Shown piece after piece: positions 44,262 through 53,151 of a stretch of 64,000 nt of DNA. A program made the position numbers and the translations under genes. Location of the stretch: assembly GCF_900103285.1 (NCBI RefSeq), contig NZ_FNGS01000001.1, forward strand, positions 310,001 through 374,000, written 5' to 3'. Within the stretch, counting starts at the first letter, position 1; each line of letters begins with the position of its first letter. Under the pieces are notes generated by a model. That model saw nothing but the letters and a program-made list of their open reading frames with translations. It ran no database searches and was not told where the DNA came from. This DNA is from Siphonobacter aquaeclarae. Its GTDB lineage: Bacteria > Bacteroidota > Bacteroidia > Cytophagales > Spirosomataceae.

Positions 44262-45125
44262 ATGATCGCTTTAACTGCCGCCAGCGGAGGCCTTGGCTAC
44301 GCCACGCTTCTTCACCTGCTTTCAACCGGCCGGCCCGTCGTCGCCATTGTCCGTGATCCGGAGCGGCTTCGTACCCGGCTCGATGCCGAAACCACTGATC
44401 TTTCGGAGCTTATCATTCGCCAGGCTGATTACAACGACCCCGGCTCACTCGACGACGCGCTGCGGGGCGTAACCCACCTCCTTCAGGTTTCCGCGTCGGA
44501 TATCGGGGAGCAGGCGGAACGACAGGAATCGAACGTCGTGGAGGCTGCTTGCCGCCAGGGCGTCCGCCATATGGTCTATACCAGTACGCTGCATCCGGAA
44601 TACGACGCGCACTTTCAATCAGCAGTACAATGCCGGCGCACGGAAGACCAGATACGGCAAAGCGGAATGACGTATACCTTCTTCCGGAACAGCATGTATT
44701 TCGAAACGCTTCCGCTCTTCATCGGGGCGGGATGGGAGGAAGGCACGATTCTTTTGCCTGTCGGCGGGGGTAAGGTGAGTTTCGTTTCAAGGGAGGATAT
44801 TGCGGAGGCGCTGGCCCGGGTACTTGTTTCCAGTGGATATGAGAATCAGGCCTATAATATCACCGGAGAAGAAGCCTTCACGTTTGCCGACGTTGCTGAT
44901 CTGCTGACTGCGCTCCGGCAACGCCCGTTCCGGTTTACGGATCTGTCGGCGGACGCATGGAAAGCCGCGCTTCCGGAAGGAATGATGCCTGAGGAAATGG
45001 CAGACTGGTTCCTGTCGATGCTGACCGGTATCCGGTACCAGGAATTTTCGACTGTTTCTGATTCGTTGCAAACCTTGTTAAACCGTCCGCGTCGGACACT
45101 TTCAAGCTACCTTCGGCATGTCTAA
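44262..45125 (+). CDS. NmrA-like NAD(P)-binding protein
   Basis: A 287-residue Rossmann-fold protein of the atypical SDR / NmrA-like group, related to NADPH:quinone oxidoreductase-like QOR2. The dinucleotide-binding loop is TAASGGLGYATLLHLL at the very N-terminus. Other typical parts are YTSTLHPEYDAHFQS and YTFFRNSMYFETLP. The start at 44262 places the nucleotide-binding loop at the N-terminus as in homologues. It overlaps the next gene by 8 bases. Confidence 0.88.
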   Translation: MIALTAASGGLGYATLLHLLSTGRPVVAIVRDPERLRTRLDAETTDLSELIIRQADYNDPGSLDDALRGVTHLLQVSASDIGEQAERQESNVVEAACRQGVRHMVYTSTLHPEYDAHFQSAVQCRRTEDQIRQSGMTYTFFRNSMYFETLPLFIGAGWEEGTILLPVGGGKVSFVSREDIAEALARVLVSSGYENQAYNITGEEAFTFADVADLLTALRQRPFRFTDLSADAWKAALPEGMMPEEMADWFLSMLTGIRYQEFSTVSDSLQTLLNRPRRTLSSYLRHV

Positions 45126-45621
45126 TCTCGTTTCTACCCTCGTCCTCGGTCTGACCATCCTCGCCAGCGGATTGATAGCCGGTCTGTTTTACGCCTGGAG
45201 CTGCGCCGTATCACCGGGATTGAACCGGGTACCGGATACGGCATACCTGGCAACGATGCAGCAGATTAACCGGGCCATTCTCAACCCGGCTTTCTTCGCA
45301 ACGTTTATGGGTACGCTGATACTGTTGCCGCTGTCGTGCCGGCTGTTTCGCGGGCATCCGATACCGTTCTGGCTGTTGCTGGCTGCGACGATACTCTATG
45401 CCGTCGGGGTATTCGGCGTCACGATGCGGAAGAATGTGCCTTTGAATGACCAATTGGACAAAACCGGGCTGACCGGCGCTTCGCCGACTGAGCTGAGGGA
45501 GTACCGGGATCGCTTCGAGGAACCGTGGAACCGCTGGAACGGCGTCCGGACATATGCGTCAGTGGCTGTATTGGGCCTCGTAATAATGGCCGCTCTCTCG
45601 GAATCGATCCGTCGGTCGTAG
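45118..45621 (+). CDS. DUF1772 membrane protein (anthrone-oxygenase-like)
   Basis: A 167-residue integral membrane protein with about four helices. It contains GLIAGLFYAWSCAVSPGL, typical of DUF1772, and FEEPWNRWNGVRTYASVA near the C-terminus, the conserved WNxWNxxRT region. Some fungal members are anthrone oxygenases, and the bacterial role is unknown. It overlaps the NmrA-like gene, which suggests a common redox substrate such as a quinone. Confidence 0.88.
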   Translation: MSNLVSTLVLGLTILASGLIAGLFYAWSCAVSPGLNRVPDTAYLATMQQINRAILNPAFFATFMGTLILLPLSCRLFRGHPIPFWLLLAATILYAVGVFGVTMRKNVPLNDQLDKTGLTGASPTELREYRDRFEEPWNRWNGVRTYASVAVLGLVIMAALSESIRRS

Positions 45622-45662
45622 ACTTTCCGTATTATTACGGTAGACTAACTCCGATCGACGTG

Positions 45663-47213
45663 ATGAAACGACTTGTTCCCGCAATACTTTTCCTGGCAGC
45701 CGCAGCGCTTCCGTTGGTAGCGGTATCTCAGGAAAAGAAGAAATTTTCAGGAATCCTGGCTTCCGAAAGTAGGGAACCGCTCCGAAATCCCGAACGGGGA
45801 TTCAGGTATGAGGTTTTTTTTATGGCGAATAACCTGGAAGCGCCTTATTTCCGAAAACAAAAAACACTTCCTGAAGCCGTACTTTATCGGGCTGATCCTT
45901 TCCGGGTGGACAGTACCTTGCTGGGTGTTACGAAGCTGTATGGGGAAAAAGACAGCGTATGTATTTCTCAACTGTACATCTACCTGACGGCATTTATAGG
46001 TAAGCGAATTCCGGATAAAGGCATACAAAACATACGATCTGTTTTTGAAGGCTTTCACCAGAGAGGTTTCAAAGCAGTACTCCGCATGGGTTATGATTAT
46101 TCTCCGAATCTTACCCGGGTATCGCTGGCGGATATTGAGCGTCACATGGCGCAGCTAAGACCTGTTTTCGAGGAATACGAAGGCGTGATTCACGTCTTCG
46201 AAGCAGGGCTGATCGGTGCTTGGGGAGAGTGGCATCATACTTCAATGATTAACAGTTCAGATACAGCACGTGCTGTACTAACGGCGTTATTTAATGCTAT
46301 TCCACCGTCCAGGCAGGTATTGGTGCGAATCCCGCATTGGAAAGATTTTACCAACCTTCCGTCAAACCTCGCAGGTAGAACCGGGTTTCACAACGACTTC
46401 TTTACGGCAGACGAACACAAGTTCGCAAAAGGCAATGATTACGTCCGCGGCACTCCTGCCTTCGATGCTGTTCAGAGGCAGTCGCCCTTCTATTTGATAG
46501 ATGGAGAAATGCCTTACAGTTATAAAGGCGTAGATGAATGGTCTCTAAATCGACATTTCGATGTCATTAACGGAATCATCAGGCTTCGCGATCACCATTA
46601 CACTACGTTCAGTATCGCGCACAATAACCTCGAAAACGATTCGACTAACATCCGGTACTGGCGCGTTTTCCCTCTTACAGAGGAAACCTTAAGGAGCAGG
46701 CAGCTACCGGTTTCAGACGGATATTTCCGGGATGCAAATGGAAAGGCAGTTGCCCGGACGGCTTTCGAATATATCCGGGATCACCTGGGGTATCGCCTGG
46801 AACTGCAGGAACTCACCTATACCGCCGAGTTGCCCGCCTCCGCGATGTGCAATTGGGCTGTCACATTGATTAACAGAGGTTTTTCAACCCTTCACAATCC
46901 GCGAAAAGTCTATTTTGTGCTGCTGGACACATCCGGTAATATAGTAGCGACGATTCCGGCAGATGCGGATTCCGGCAGTTGGCAGCCTTATAATCCGTCG
47001 GATTCATTTTCTTATGATCCCGTTGTGTACACCGTTTCAAGCGGAAACAGGAAATTACCGAAACTCCGGCCGGGAACTTATCGCCTTGGTTTGTGGATGC
47101 CTGACGGGACAGCACTTCTGAAAAATGACGCACGCTACGCCGTACGGGTAGCTAACAGCGGCGTACCATGGGTGAATGGCGTAAATGTTCTGACCGATAT
47201 CCGGATTAAGTAA
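45663..47213 (+). CDS. DUF4874/DUF4832 exported protein
   Basis: A 516-residue protein with a signal peptide (MKRLVPAILFLAAAALPLVAV). The N-terminal TIM-barrel-like part (DUF4874) contains LRNPERGFRYEVFF and HVFEAGLIGAWGEWHH. The C-terminal part (DUF4832) contains LDTSGNIVATIPADADSGSW and LRPGTYRLGLWMPDG. The conserved acidic residues in GAWGEWHH suggest a glycosidase-like fold, but activity has not been shown for the family to my knowledge. The start at 45663 was chosen for the signal peptide; a small palindrome (CCGTA-TTAT-TACGG) lies just upstream near 45627. Confidence 0.87.
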   Translation: MKRLVPAILFLAAAALPLVAVSQEKKKFSGILASESREPLRNPERGFRYEVFFMANNLEAPYFRKQKTLPEAVLYRADPFRVDSTLLGVTKLYGEKDSVCISQLYIYLTAFIGKRIPDKGIQNIRSVFEGFHQRGFKAVLRMGYDYSPNLTRVSLADIERHMAQLRPVFEEYEGVIHVFEAGLIGAWGEWHHTSMINSSDTARAVLTALFNAIPPSRQVLVRIPHWKDFTNLPSNLAGRTGFHNDFFTADEHKFAKGNDYVRGTPAFDAVQRQSPFYLIDGEMPYSYKGVDEWSLNRHFDVINGIIRLRDHHYTTFSIAHNNLENDSTNIRYWRVFPLTEETLRSRQLPVSDGYFRDANGKAVARTAFEYIRDHLGYRLELQELTYTAELPASAMCNWAVTLINRGFSTLHNPRKVYFVLLDTSGNIVATIPADADSGSWQPYNPSDSFSYDPVVYTVSSGNRKLPKLRPGTYRLGLWMPDGTALLKNDARYAVRVANSGVPWVNGVNVLTDIRIK

Positions 47214-47274
47214 ATCAAATCCGGATTTGAGTCGACCAGCCGCCGCCACGGCTCCATTTTTGCACCAAAATGCT

Positions 47275-48201
47275 ATGCGGCTGCTACTTCTGTTCCTATG
47301 CTTTTATTCGGGGACTTTCGCTCAATCCGGTTGGAAGAAGGTTCCCCTGTCTGCTCCAAGGGAGCTATATCTGGAAAAGGGTCGTCCTTCGCAAAACTCA
47401 GGCTACTACATCTGGCAAACAACCATTACTCCCCGCGGTTGGCTGCTTCTTTTTCCGGGAATGGGTATGTCAGACCTGGAAGGCGAAGCAGCTATCGCCC
47501 GGAATATGGTTTCGTATGGGATTGTCACGGTCGTTCCCCGCATCAATAACCGGCTTTTCTGGGAACAGCAGGCGGAAAAAGCGATAGAAGATATTACTGC
47601 GGCAATACGGAACCAAGAAGGGCTGACAGACTCTCTGGCTGTCTTCATCGGCGGGTTTTCGTCCGGCGGCCACCTCGCACTGACACTGGCCGAGAATCGT
47701 CTGCTGTCCGGTCAGCGGGTTGACGCGGTTTTCGCCGTTGATCCGCCCACTGACCTTCTTGCCTATTATGAAATGGGGCAGCGGCGAATACAGATGAACG
47801 CCTGCCCTTTACTGATACGGGAAGGAAAGCAGATGGTTGAAATGCTGGGAAAGTACTTCGGAGGCTCTCCTTCGGCCGACACCTGCTCCCGGTATTCCGC
47901 CTACTCCCGCGCCGGTGGCGGTCGGGCCAAAGTCCTGACACAAACGCCTGTTCGCCTTTATGCCGAACCCGATACCGCGTTCTGGAAGAAAGAATTTTGC
48001 GGGGCTATTGAATACGAAGACCTCAATGCCGCGTCTGCGACCCGCTTCATACAATTTCTGCAGGATGCAGGCAACAAACAGGCAAAGCTGATTCTCACCC
48101 AACACAAAGGCTTCTGGCGCGGCCGGCGGTTTCCGCATGCCTGGTCCATTGCCGAGCCGGCAGAATTGGCGGAATGGCTGGGGTCGATGCTGAAAAAATG
48201 A
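47275..48201 (+). CDS. Exported alpha/beta hydrolase
   Basis: A 308-residue protein with a signal peptide (MRLLLLFLCFYSGTFAQ). It has an alpha/beta hydrolase pattern: oxyanion region WLLLFPGMGMSDLEG, nucleophile elbow IGGFSSGGHLALTLA with the likely catalytic Ser, VDPPTDLLAYYE, and a C-terminal histidine in RGRRFPHAW. The substrate is unknown. It lies about 60 bases after the DUF4832 gene and may share its transcript. A hairpin terminator follows directly. Confidence 0.82.
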   Translation: MRLLLLFLCFYSGTFAQSGWKKVPLSAPRELYLEKGRPSQNSGYYIWQTTITPRGWLLLFPGMGMSDLEGEAAIARNMVSYGIVTVVPRINNRLFWEQQAEKAIEDITAAIRNQEGLTDSLAVFIGGFSSGGHLALTLAENRLLSGQRVDAVFAVDPPTDLLAYYEMGQRRIQMNACPLLIREGKQMVEMLGKYFGGSPSADTCSRYSAYSRAGGGRAKVLTQTPVRLYAEPDTAFWKKEFCGAIEYEDLNAASATRFIQFLQDAGNKQAKLILTQHKGFWRGRRFPHAWSIAEPAELAEWLGSMLKK

Positions 48202-48234
48202 AAGCCAGAGAGGAGAACGTCTTCTCCTGGCTTT
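48201..48234. terminator. Terminator between convergent genes
   Basis: AAAGCCA with TGGCTTT and an inner GGAGAA with TTCTCC form a two-part stem with a 4-base bulge. It starts at the last base of the hydrolase gene and touches the stop of the convergent TonB receptor gene. Confidence 0.7.
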
Positions 48235-50642
48235 TACAGCTTGAACTGAAGCGTTACATACACACTCCGACCGTCAGACGGGAGGATACCCGGTCCGGGA
48301 TAACCCGTCGCCCGCCGCGTGAAATACATGCGGTTGGCCAGGTTATTGAGGCTTCCTTCCAGCCGAAAACGCTTCCAGGTGTAGGAGGCGGTCGCATCCC
48401 AGATGGCATAGGAGGGGATCAGGCCGACGACCGCCGAAACGCCGCCGTCCTTGGCATTCGTCGCGTCTGAATACTGTTGAGAGAGGTAGGTATATTGCAG
48501 CGATGCCCGGAATTTCCGGTAGCCGAAACGCACGCCGCTTTTCAGGTTGACGGCGGGTACAAATTCGACCTGGTTGCCTTTGACGCCCGGGATATCGCTT
48601 TTGTTGTAGGTTGACCGGATCAGAGCCAGATTTCCGAATACCACGCCGCTCCAGTCGGGACGTACCTCTGATTTCAGGAAATCCACTTCGCCATAGGATT
48701 CCAGACCGAATATCAGCGCCTGGCCAATGTTGCTGCGCATGCGCAGTACCCGGTCGTTTTCGTCGTAAAACTGTACCTCGCCGATCCGGTTGTTGTAGTT
48801 GAGCAAAAATCCACTGACGTCGTAGCTGAAAAGCGACGTACCCCTGCTGCGGATACCGGCATCCAGCGAAAACCCTTTTTCGTCTTTCATGTTCGGGTCG
48901 ATGAACGAGGAGGGGTTGGAAATCCGCATGTCGCTGAAGGTAATGGAGCGGTAGTTCTGCGAAATGTTTCCGTATGCTTCGGCATGCTCATTCGGCTTGT
49001 AACTCAGACCGATACCTGCAATAACGAACTGACGACCGTTGGTACGCTGCTCCTGCGTTTTTTTGACATCGAGGATATTTCCGGCAAGGTCGTAGAGAAT
49101 CGTACCATAGAATCCGTCGGCTTTTGTACGAATCCACTCAAATCGTACGCCGGGTGTAACCGATACTTTATCAGAGAGGTAGAAAATGTTTTCGGCAAAG
49201 ACCGATACGTTCCGGTTCGGGAAGCGGTAGTCGTAGGAAATCCCCTGATTCGGATCAACAAAATGAAAATCAGCGGTTTTGGATGTACTACCGAGTCCTT
49301 GGACACTGTGGTTGAAGCCGTGGTAGTACCGGGCGCCGGCAAGGAGTACCGACTGCCGTGAAGCGACCGTATACCGTTTCAGGTAACGGCCTTCCGCTCC
49401 CCAGTTCGTAAAATCGCCTTTGATCAGGTCCCGTTCGGATTGATCGTCGACCGTCGCCACCCGGTTCGGCCGGAAACCGAGCGAATACCGGTAGGCCGAC
49501 AAGCCAAATACCCGGAAATTGAGCTCATCGTTCGGCGTCAGCTGGTGATCGAGGTGCAGCGCCCATAAATTCCAGTTGACTTTGAACCAGTTACGTTCAC
49601 GGTTGGTCTGCCGTGGGTCCTGCGCAAACATCGCGTCGCTCAACCCGCCCGGCTGGTGCGCCAGGTAGCTCATGTGCGTGATGTCGATTCCAACGCGGGT
49701 GCGGTCGCTGAGGCGGTAGTTCAGGTCCGTATAAAAGGTATAGTTGTCGAAGTCACTGTTTTTCCGCCAGCCGTCTCCCCGCTTGTACTGAAAAAAGGTA
49801 TAGTGGCTGAAACGGCCGTTCGTTCCGGAAGCGCTGGTAAAGGCGTTGTAAAACCCGAAGGAACCGACGGTTTGGCGGGCAACGAGCTCAAACGGCCGGT
49901 CGCCGACAGGCTTTTTCATTTCGAAGTTGATCAGCCCGCCGAACTGCGTCCCGTATTGCAGGGAGGCGGCGCCGCGGACCATCTGTATCCGGCCGACGGC
50001 CTCAACCGGTGGCGTGTAGTAGCTTTCGGGGTAGCCGAGGGCGTCGGCGCTGATGTCGTATCCGTTCTGGCGGACATTGAAGTTCGACGTACGATTCGGA
50101 TCCAGGCCCCGCCCGCCGATGCTCAGCTGAAGCCCGGCGCCATCGTTTTCCCAGATATTCAGCCCGGCCACGCGGGAATAAATCTGGCGGGCATTGTTCG
50201 TGGCGAGGTTGGCTACCAGCTGATCCGGAACGATTACCTCTGATTTTTTTCCTTCGTAAATACCCATGTTTTCGACCGAGCGCAGCCGCGTAAATCCGAA
50301 ATCCGTTTGCTTGTCGGAAACGACTACTTCTTTCAGGTCTTTGGTGCGCGGTTCGAGGAACAGGATCAGCTGCGTTTCCTGCTGTCCGTGGGCGAAAGGA
50401 AAGCGGTGAGAATCATGCCCGCTGTGCGTAACGTCGAGCAGGTATTGCCCCGGGCGGATGTGCGCGAAGGAAAACCGCCCATCCACGCGGGTACGATGGG
50501 TCTGGCCGCCGAGACGGACGTCCGCGCCGGAAAGGACCGTACTGTCCCGTGCAGACAATACCCGGCCCGAAACCGTTGTCTGAGCCGATACCAGCTGTGT
50601 AAAAAGCAGTAAGAGACTAAAAACCGTAAATCGTATCATCAA
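48234..50642 (-). CDS. TonB-dependent receptor (iron-complex type)
   Basis: An 802-residue outer-membrane receptor. After the signal peptide comes a carboxypeptidase-regulatory-like domain (TTVSGRVLSARDSTVLSGA, to about residue 95). The TonB plug domain contains IYSRVAGLNIWENDGAGLQLSIGGRG and IQMVRGAASLQYGTQFGG. A 22-strand-type beta-barrel ends in the aromatic-rich SVYVTLQFKL. Its plug and barrel resemble FecA-like iron-siderophore receptors. It is the last gene of an operon with an imelysin-like lipoprotein and a DUF4856 lipoprotein. It overlaps the preceding HTTM gene by 26 bases. Confidence 0.92.
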   Translation of the reverse strand: MMIRFTVFSLLLLFTQLVSAQTTVSGRVLSARDSTVLSGADVRLGGQTHRTRVDGRFSFAHIRPGQYLLDVTHSGHDSHRFPFAHGQQETQLILFLEPRTKDLKEVVVSDKQTDFGFTRLRSVENMGIYEGKKSEVIVPDQLVANLATNNARQIYSRVAGLNIWENDGAGLQLSIGGRGLDPNRTSNFNVRQNGYDISADALGYPESYYTPPVEAVGRIQMVRGAASLQYGTQFGGLINFEMKKPVGDRPFELVARQTVGSFGFYNAFTSASGTNGRFSHYTFFQYKRGDGWRKNSDFDNYTFYTDLNYRLSDRTRVGIDITHMSYLAHQPGGLSDAMFAQDPRQTNRERNWFKVNWNLWALHLDHQLTPNDELNFRVFGLSAYRYSLGFRPNRVATVDDQSERDLIKGDFTNWGAEGRYLKRYTVASRQSVLLAGARYYHGFNHSVQGLGSTSKTADFHFVDPNQGISYDYRFPNRNVSVFAENIFYLSDKVSVTPGVRFEWIRTKADGFYGTILYDLAGNILDVKKTQEQRTNGRQFVIAGIGLSYKPNEHAEAYGNISQNYRSITFSDMRISNPSSFIDPNMKDEKGFSLDAGIRSRGTSLFSYDVSGFLLNYNNRIGEVQFYDENDRVLRMRSNIGQALIFGLESYGEVDFLKSEVRPDWSGVVFGNLALIRSTYNKSDIPGVKGNQVEFVPAVNLKSGVRFGYRKFRASLQYTYLSQQYSDATNAKDGGVSAVVGLIPSYAIWDATASYTWKRFRLEGSLNNLANRMYFTRRATGYPGPGILPSDGRSVYVTLQFKL

Positions 50643-51948
50643 AAGGCGTAATCCAGGATTTGGGTAAAAACGTATCGCGCTCGCGGGCCAGGTCGGTATC
50701 CGGCGCTACCAGCGGACGGCCGAACCGGCCGTTCAGCGCAACGTACGAATCGACGTATACCGAAGGCTGCCGGAAGCCCTTTCCGGCAAAATGATCCCGC
50801 AGAAAATGCGCGTACTGCAACAGCATATCCGGCTGCGTCGACATCATTTTTTCCTGCAGGGGAGTCAGAAACAGGGTATTGTTGACGATGATTTTCCGGC
50901 CGGTAGTGTCCTGCACGGTAAACTGGGCATACCCGGCTTTTTCCATGAGCATAACCCGCCAGGAAAACCGGTAGCCTTCTTCCGTCCAGAATAACTCTCC
51001 GGGATAGAGCAGGTACCGGAACGGAAACAGAAACTGAAACACAAAAAAGACCAGAAGGCCGGCCTTCAGTACCTTTTCCGCCGCCGGACGATAGGCATAC
51101 ACCGTCGCCGATCGTACCGGCATCGCCGGAACCAGCCGGCCAAGCCTGGCCAGCAGTCGTCCATGCCATTCCCCCGAAAAGAAAATCAACGCCGTAACGA
51201 TCATCACATAGGGAAACATCCCGATCGGAAACAGCAGCGCCGTCAGCACATGAAAAACAACGACCATCGCATAGGCCCATACCCGCGTACGCGGCAGCAG
51301 GAGCCAGAGCGGAATCGTCAGGTCATACAGGCAGCCGATCCAGCTGAAGGCATAGGCAACCCAGCGCTTTTCGAGCAGGGGGCCGATTACCGGCATGTCG
51401 TTTCGGGCCGGCAGCCAGATACGCAGGGGCAGCGCTTCGAGCAGCCAGTCCGAATTAAGCTTGGCTATTCCCGCAAAAACGTACAAAAGCGCGACGAGCA
51501 GCCGAACCGAGCCGGTTGTCCAGTACGGGATCCGGCCTGCCCGGAGCGACGGCTTCCGCCAGGCGTCTACCGAAAACAGGACGTTCGCCGGTAGAAAAAT
51601 CAGCATCAGGCAGACCAGGCTGACGAAGTAATAGTGATTCAGGTACGTCGTCTTGTCCATCAGCTCGATGTACGTGAAGCTGAGAAACAGGCCTGCGGCG
51701 GCCCACCGGTACCAGAGTCCGATCATGACCAGTAATGCGCATAGCCCGCAGACCGCAAAAACAGCATACGTGGCTTCGCCCAGCGGATGGACAAACCCGA
51801 ACCCGTAGTAGGGAAAAAAGAACGCCGGCCGGATGTACAGCTCATCGATCCAGCCCTTCGTCCAGAATCGGACCACACTGGCCAGCAGCATAGCGCCCCA
51901 AACGATCCGGAAGACCACGAGGGGCGCTGCCGAAGTACTCTTTTCCAC
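50617..51948 (-). CDS. HTTM-domain membrane protein (vitamin K gamma-carboxylase-like)
   Basis: A 443-residue integral membrane protein homologous to the membrane part of vitamin K-dependent gamma-carboxylase. Several transmembrane helices span residues 10-310. The segment IELMDKTTYLNHYYF contains Lys99, at the position of the lysine that acts as the active-site base in human GGCX. The C-terminal soluble part is short and contains YAQFTVQDTTGRKIIVNN. Bacterial HTTM proteins have unknown substrates. Here it lies between an imelysin-like gene (1 base) and a TonB receptor (overlap), which ties it to iron or metal uptake. Confidence 0.88.
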   Translation of the reverse strand: MEKSTSAAPLVVFRIVWGAMLLASVVRFWTKGWIDELYIRPAFFFPYYGFGFVHPLGEATYAVFAVCGLCALLVMIGLWYRWAAAGLFLSFTYIELMDKTTYLNHYYFVSLVCLMLIFLPANVLFSVDAWRKPSLRAGRIPYWTTGSVRLLVALLYVFAGIAKLNSDWLLEALPLRIWLPARNDMPVIGPLLEKRWVAYAFSWIGCLYDLTIPLWLLLPRTRVWAYAMVVVFHVLTALLFPIGMFPYVMIVTALIFFSGEWHGRLLARLGRLVPAMPVRSATVYAYRPAAEKVLKAGLLVFFVFQFLFPFRYLLYPGELFWTEEGYRFSWRVMLMEKAGYAQFTVQDTTGRKIIVNNTLFLTPLQEKMMSTQPDMLLQYAHFLRDHFAGKGFRQPSVYVDSYVALNGRFGRPLVAPDTDLARERDTFLPKSWITPFDDTIYGF

Positions 51949-51949
51949 G

Positions 51950-53086
51950 TTAATCTCCGTCGTTATCCGTGTAGGTAATGGTGATGCTCATCGCCGTCGT
52001 CATGTCTACCTTGAGCATCCGGACTACCTTCTGCATTTCGGTGTAGACGTCCACGACGGCCGCTTTGTTCGTATTGATTTCGTCGTACAGACTGGCTTTG
52101 AGCGGCTGGAGTTTTTTCGCCGCGGCGTCCAGCTGGTTGAGGATGGCTGTGGTCAGCAGCTCGCCGGTTTTGCTGTCTTTGGCGTTGAGGCCGTTGAGGT
52201 AGCTTTTGAGCGACAAGCCTTCGGATCCGGTTCGGCGGCTTTTTCCATTGAAGAAATCCACGAAAGCCTGCTGGGCGGTCTGGGCGAGGAGTTTCGACAG
52301 GTCTTTTTTGTAAAAGCCTTCCACTTTCTCCGGCGCCGCTACGCCGTTGGTCATCGCACCCGACGGAATACCGATCTTTCCGGAACGGATATAGCGCTCA
52401 TAATGAAGAACATACCCATTGACGAGCTGGGAAGTCGAACAGCCTGCATCCAGCCCGGTACAGTTCACAAACTTATCCCGGGAATTGCCCCATTCGGAAA
52501 TAACCAGCCCGAGCATGAGGTTCATCTTGCTCACTACCTTCTTCAGATAAGCGATCCGCTGTGCTGCGTTTTCGTCCTTGGTATACTTGCCGAGGATAGC
52601 CGCGTCGTTGGCGCCAACGCCGTTGAGGAGGTAGTCCAGCGCCGGGAAACCCTGGCGCGGGTAGGAGTTGGGCAGATCCAGGTTCGGGTTATCTGCCTTG
52701 AGGTTGTCTTCGATGCCCGTGGCATTGGCCGGGTAAATATTGAAGTAGTAGCGAAGGGTCTGGGTATTGGCCGGACCGACGTCAAACAATTCAACCTTCT
52801 GCCACTCGACATAGGCATCCGCCCATCCCTGCCGCAGCGTAGCCAGCTTGTCGGCGTCGGGTTTGGCAGCGAAGGCATTGGTCCGCGCTGTCAGCGTGTC
52901 CAGCTTGACTTTGAAAGCAGCGTAGCCGGGAAGGATGATGTCGTCGACGGTATAAGTCAGCAACGCCTTGCGGTTGGTAGCGCCCTGATCGGGATCGGGG
53001 CCGGGACCATTGGAGCCTTTATCACCCGAGCAGGCGGTCATGAAAACAAGGCCGGTCAGGGCCAGAAAGAGGGAAAAGCGATTCAT
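51950..53086 (-). CDS. Imelysin-like lipoprotein (peptidase M75 / IrpA type)
   Basis: A 378-residue lipoprotein (MNRFSLFLALTGLVFMTACS, lipidation cysteine at residue 19) with an imelysin domain. The GFPALDYLL segment at residues 146-154 corresponds to the GxHxxE region, changed to GFPALD as in the IrpA-like branch that is linked to iron uptake rather than proteolysis. Other conserved parts are WQKVELFDVGPAN and ISEWGNSRDKF. It faces the periplasm or outer membrane. It is preceded by a DUF4856 lipoprotein gene and followed by HTTM and TonB receptor genes, a common Bacteroidota iron-uptake set. Confidence 0.92.
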   Translation of the reverse strand: MNRFSLFLALTGLVFMTACSGDKGSNGPGPDPDQGATNRKALLTYTVDDIILPGYAAFKVKLDTLTARTNAFAAKPDADKLATLRQGWADAYVEWQKVELFDVGPANTQTLRYYFNIYPANATGIEDNLKADNPNLDLPNSYPRQGFPALDYLLNGVGANDAAILGKYTKDENAAQRIAYLKKVVSKMNLMLGLVISEWGNSRDKFVNCTGLDAGCSTSQLVNGYVLHYERYIRSGKIGIPSGAMTNGVAAPEKVEGFYKKDLSKLLAQTAQQAFVDFFNGKSRRTGSEGLSLKSYLNGLNAKDSKTGELLTTAILNQLDAAAKKLQPLKASLYDEINTNKAAVVDVYTEMQKVVRMLKVDMTTAMSITITYTDNDGD

Positions 53087-53102
53087 CTGTTATAACGGAA
53101 AA

Positions 53103-53128
53103 AACAGAGCAACCGGAGCTGCTCTGTT
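53103..53128 (-). terminator. Intrinsic terminator between first and second operon genes
   Basis: A 9-bp stem, AACAGAGCA and TGCTCTGTT on the plus strand, with an 8-base loop is followed on the minus strand by a T-run. It lies after the DUF4856 gene and before the imelysin start, so part of the transcripts probably stop here. Confidence 0.7.
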
Positions 53129-53151
53129 GGTCTTACAAAAGGAGTAACCTC

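Noticed and set aside
51833-53095. 420-codon plus-strand ORF
   Set aside because: It is fully antisense to the imelysin and HTTM genes, whose proteins are clearly recognisable. The translation has no family features and reflects GC-rich codon bias on the opposite strand.
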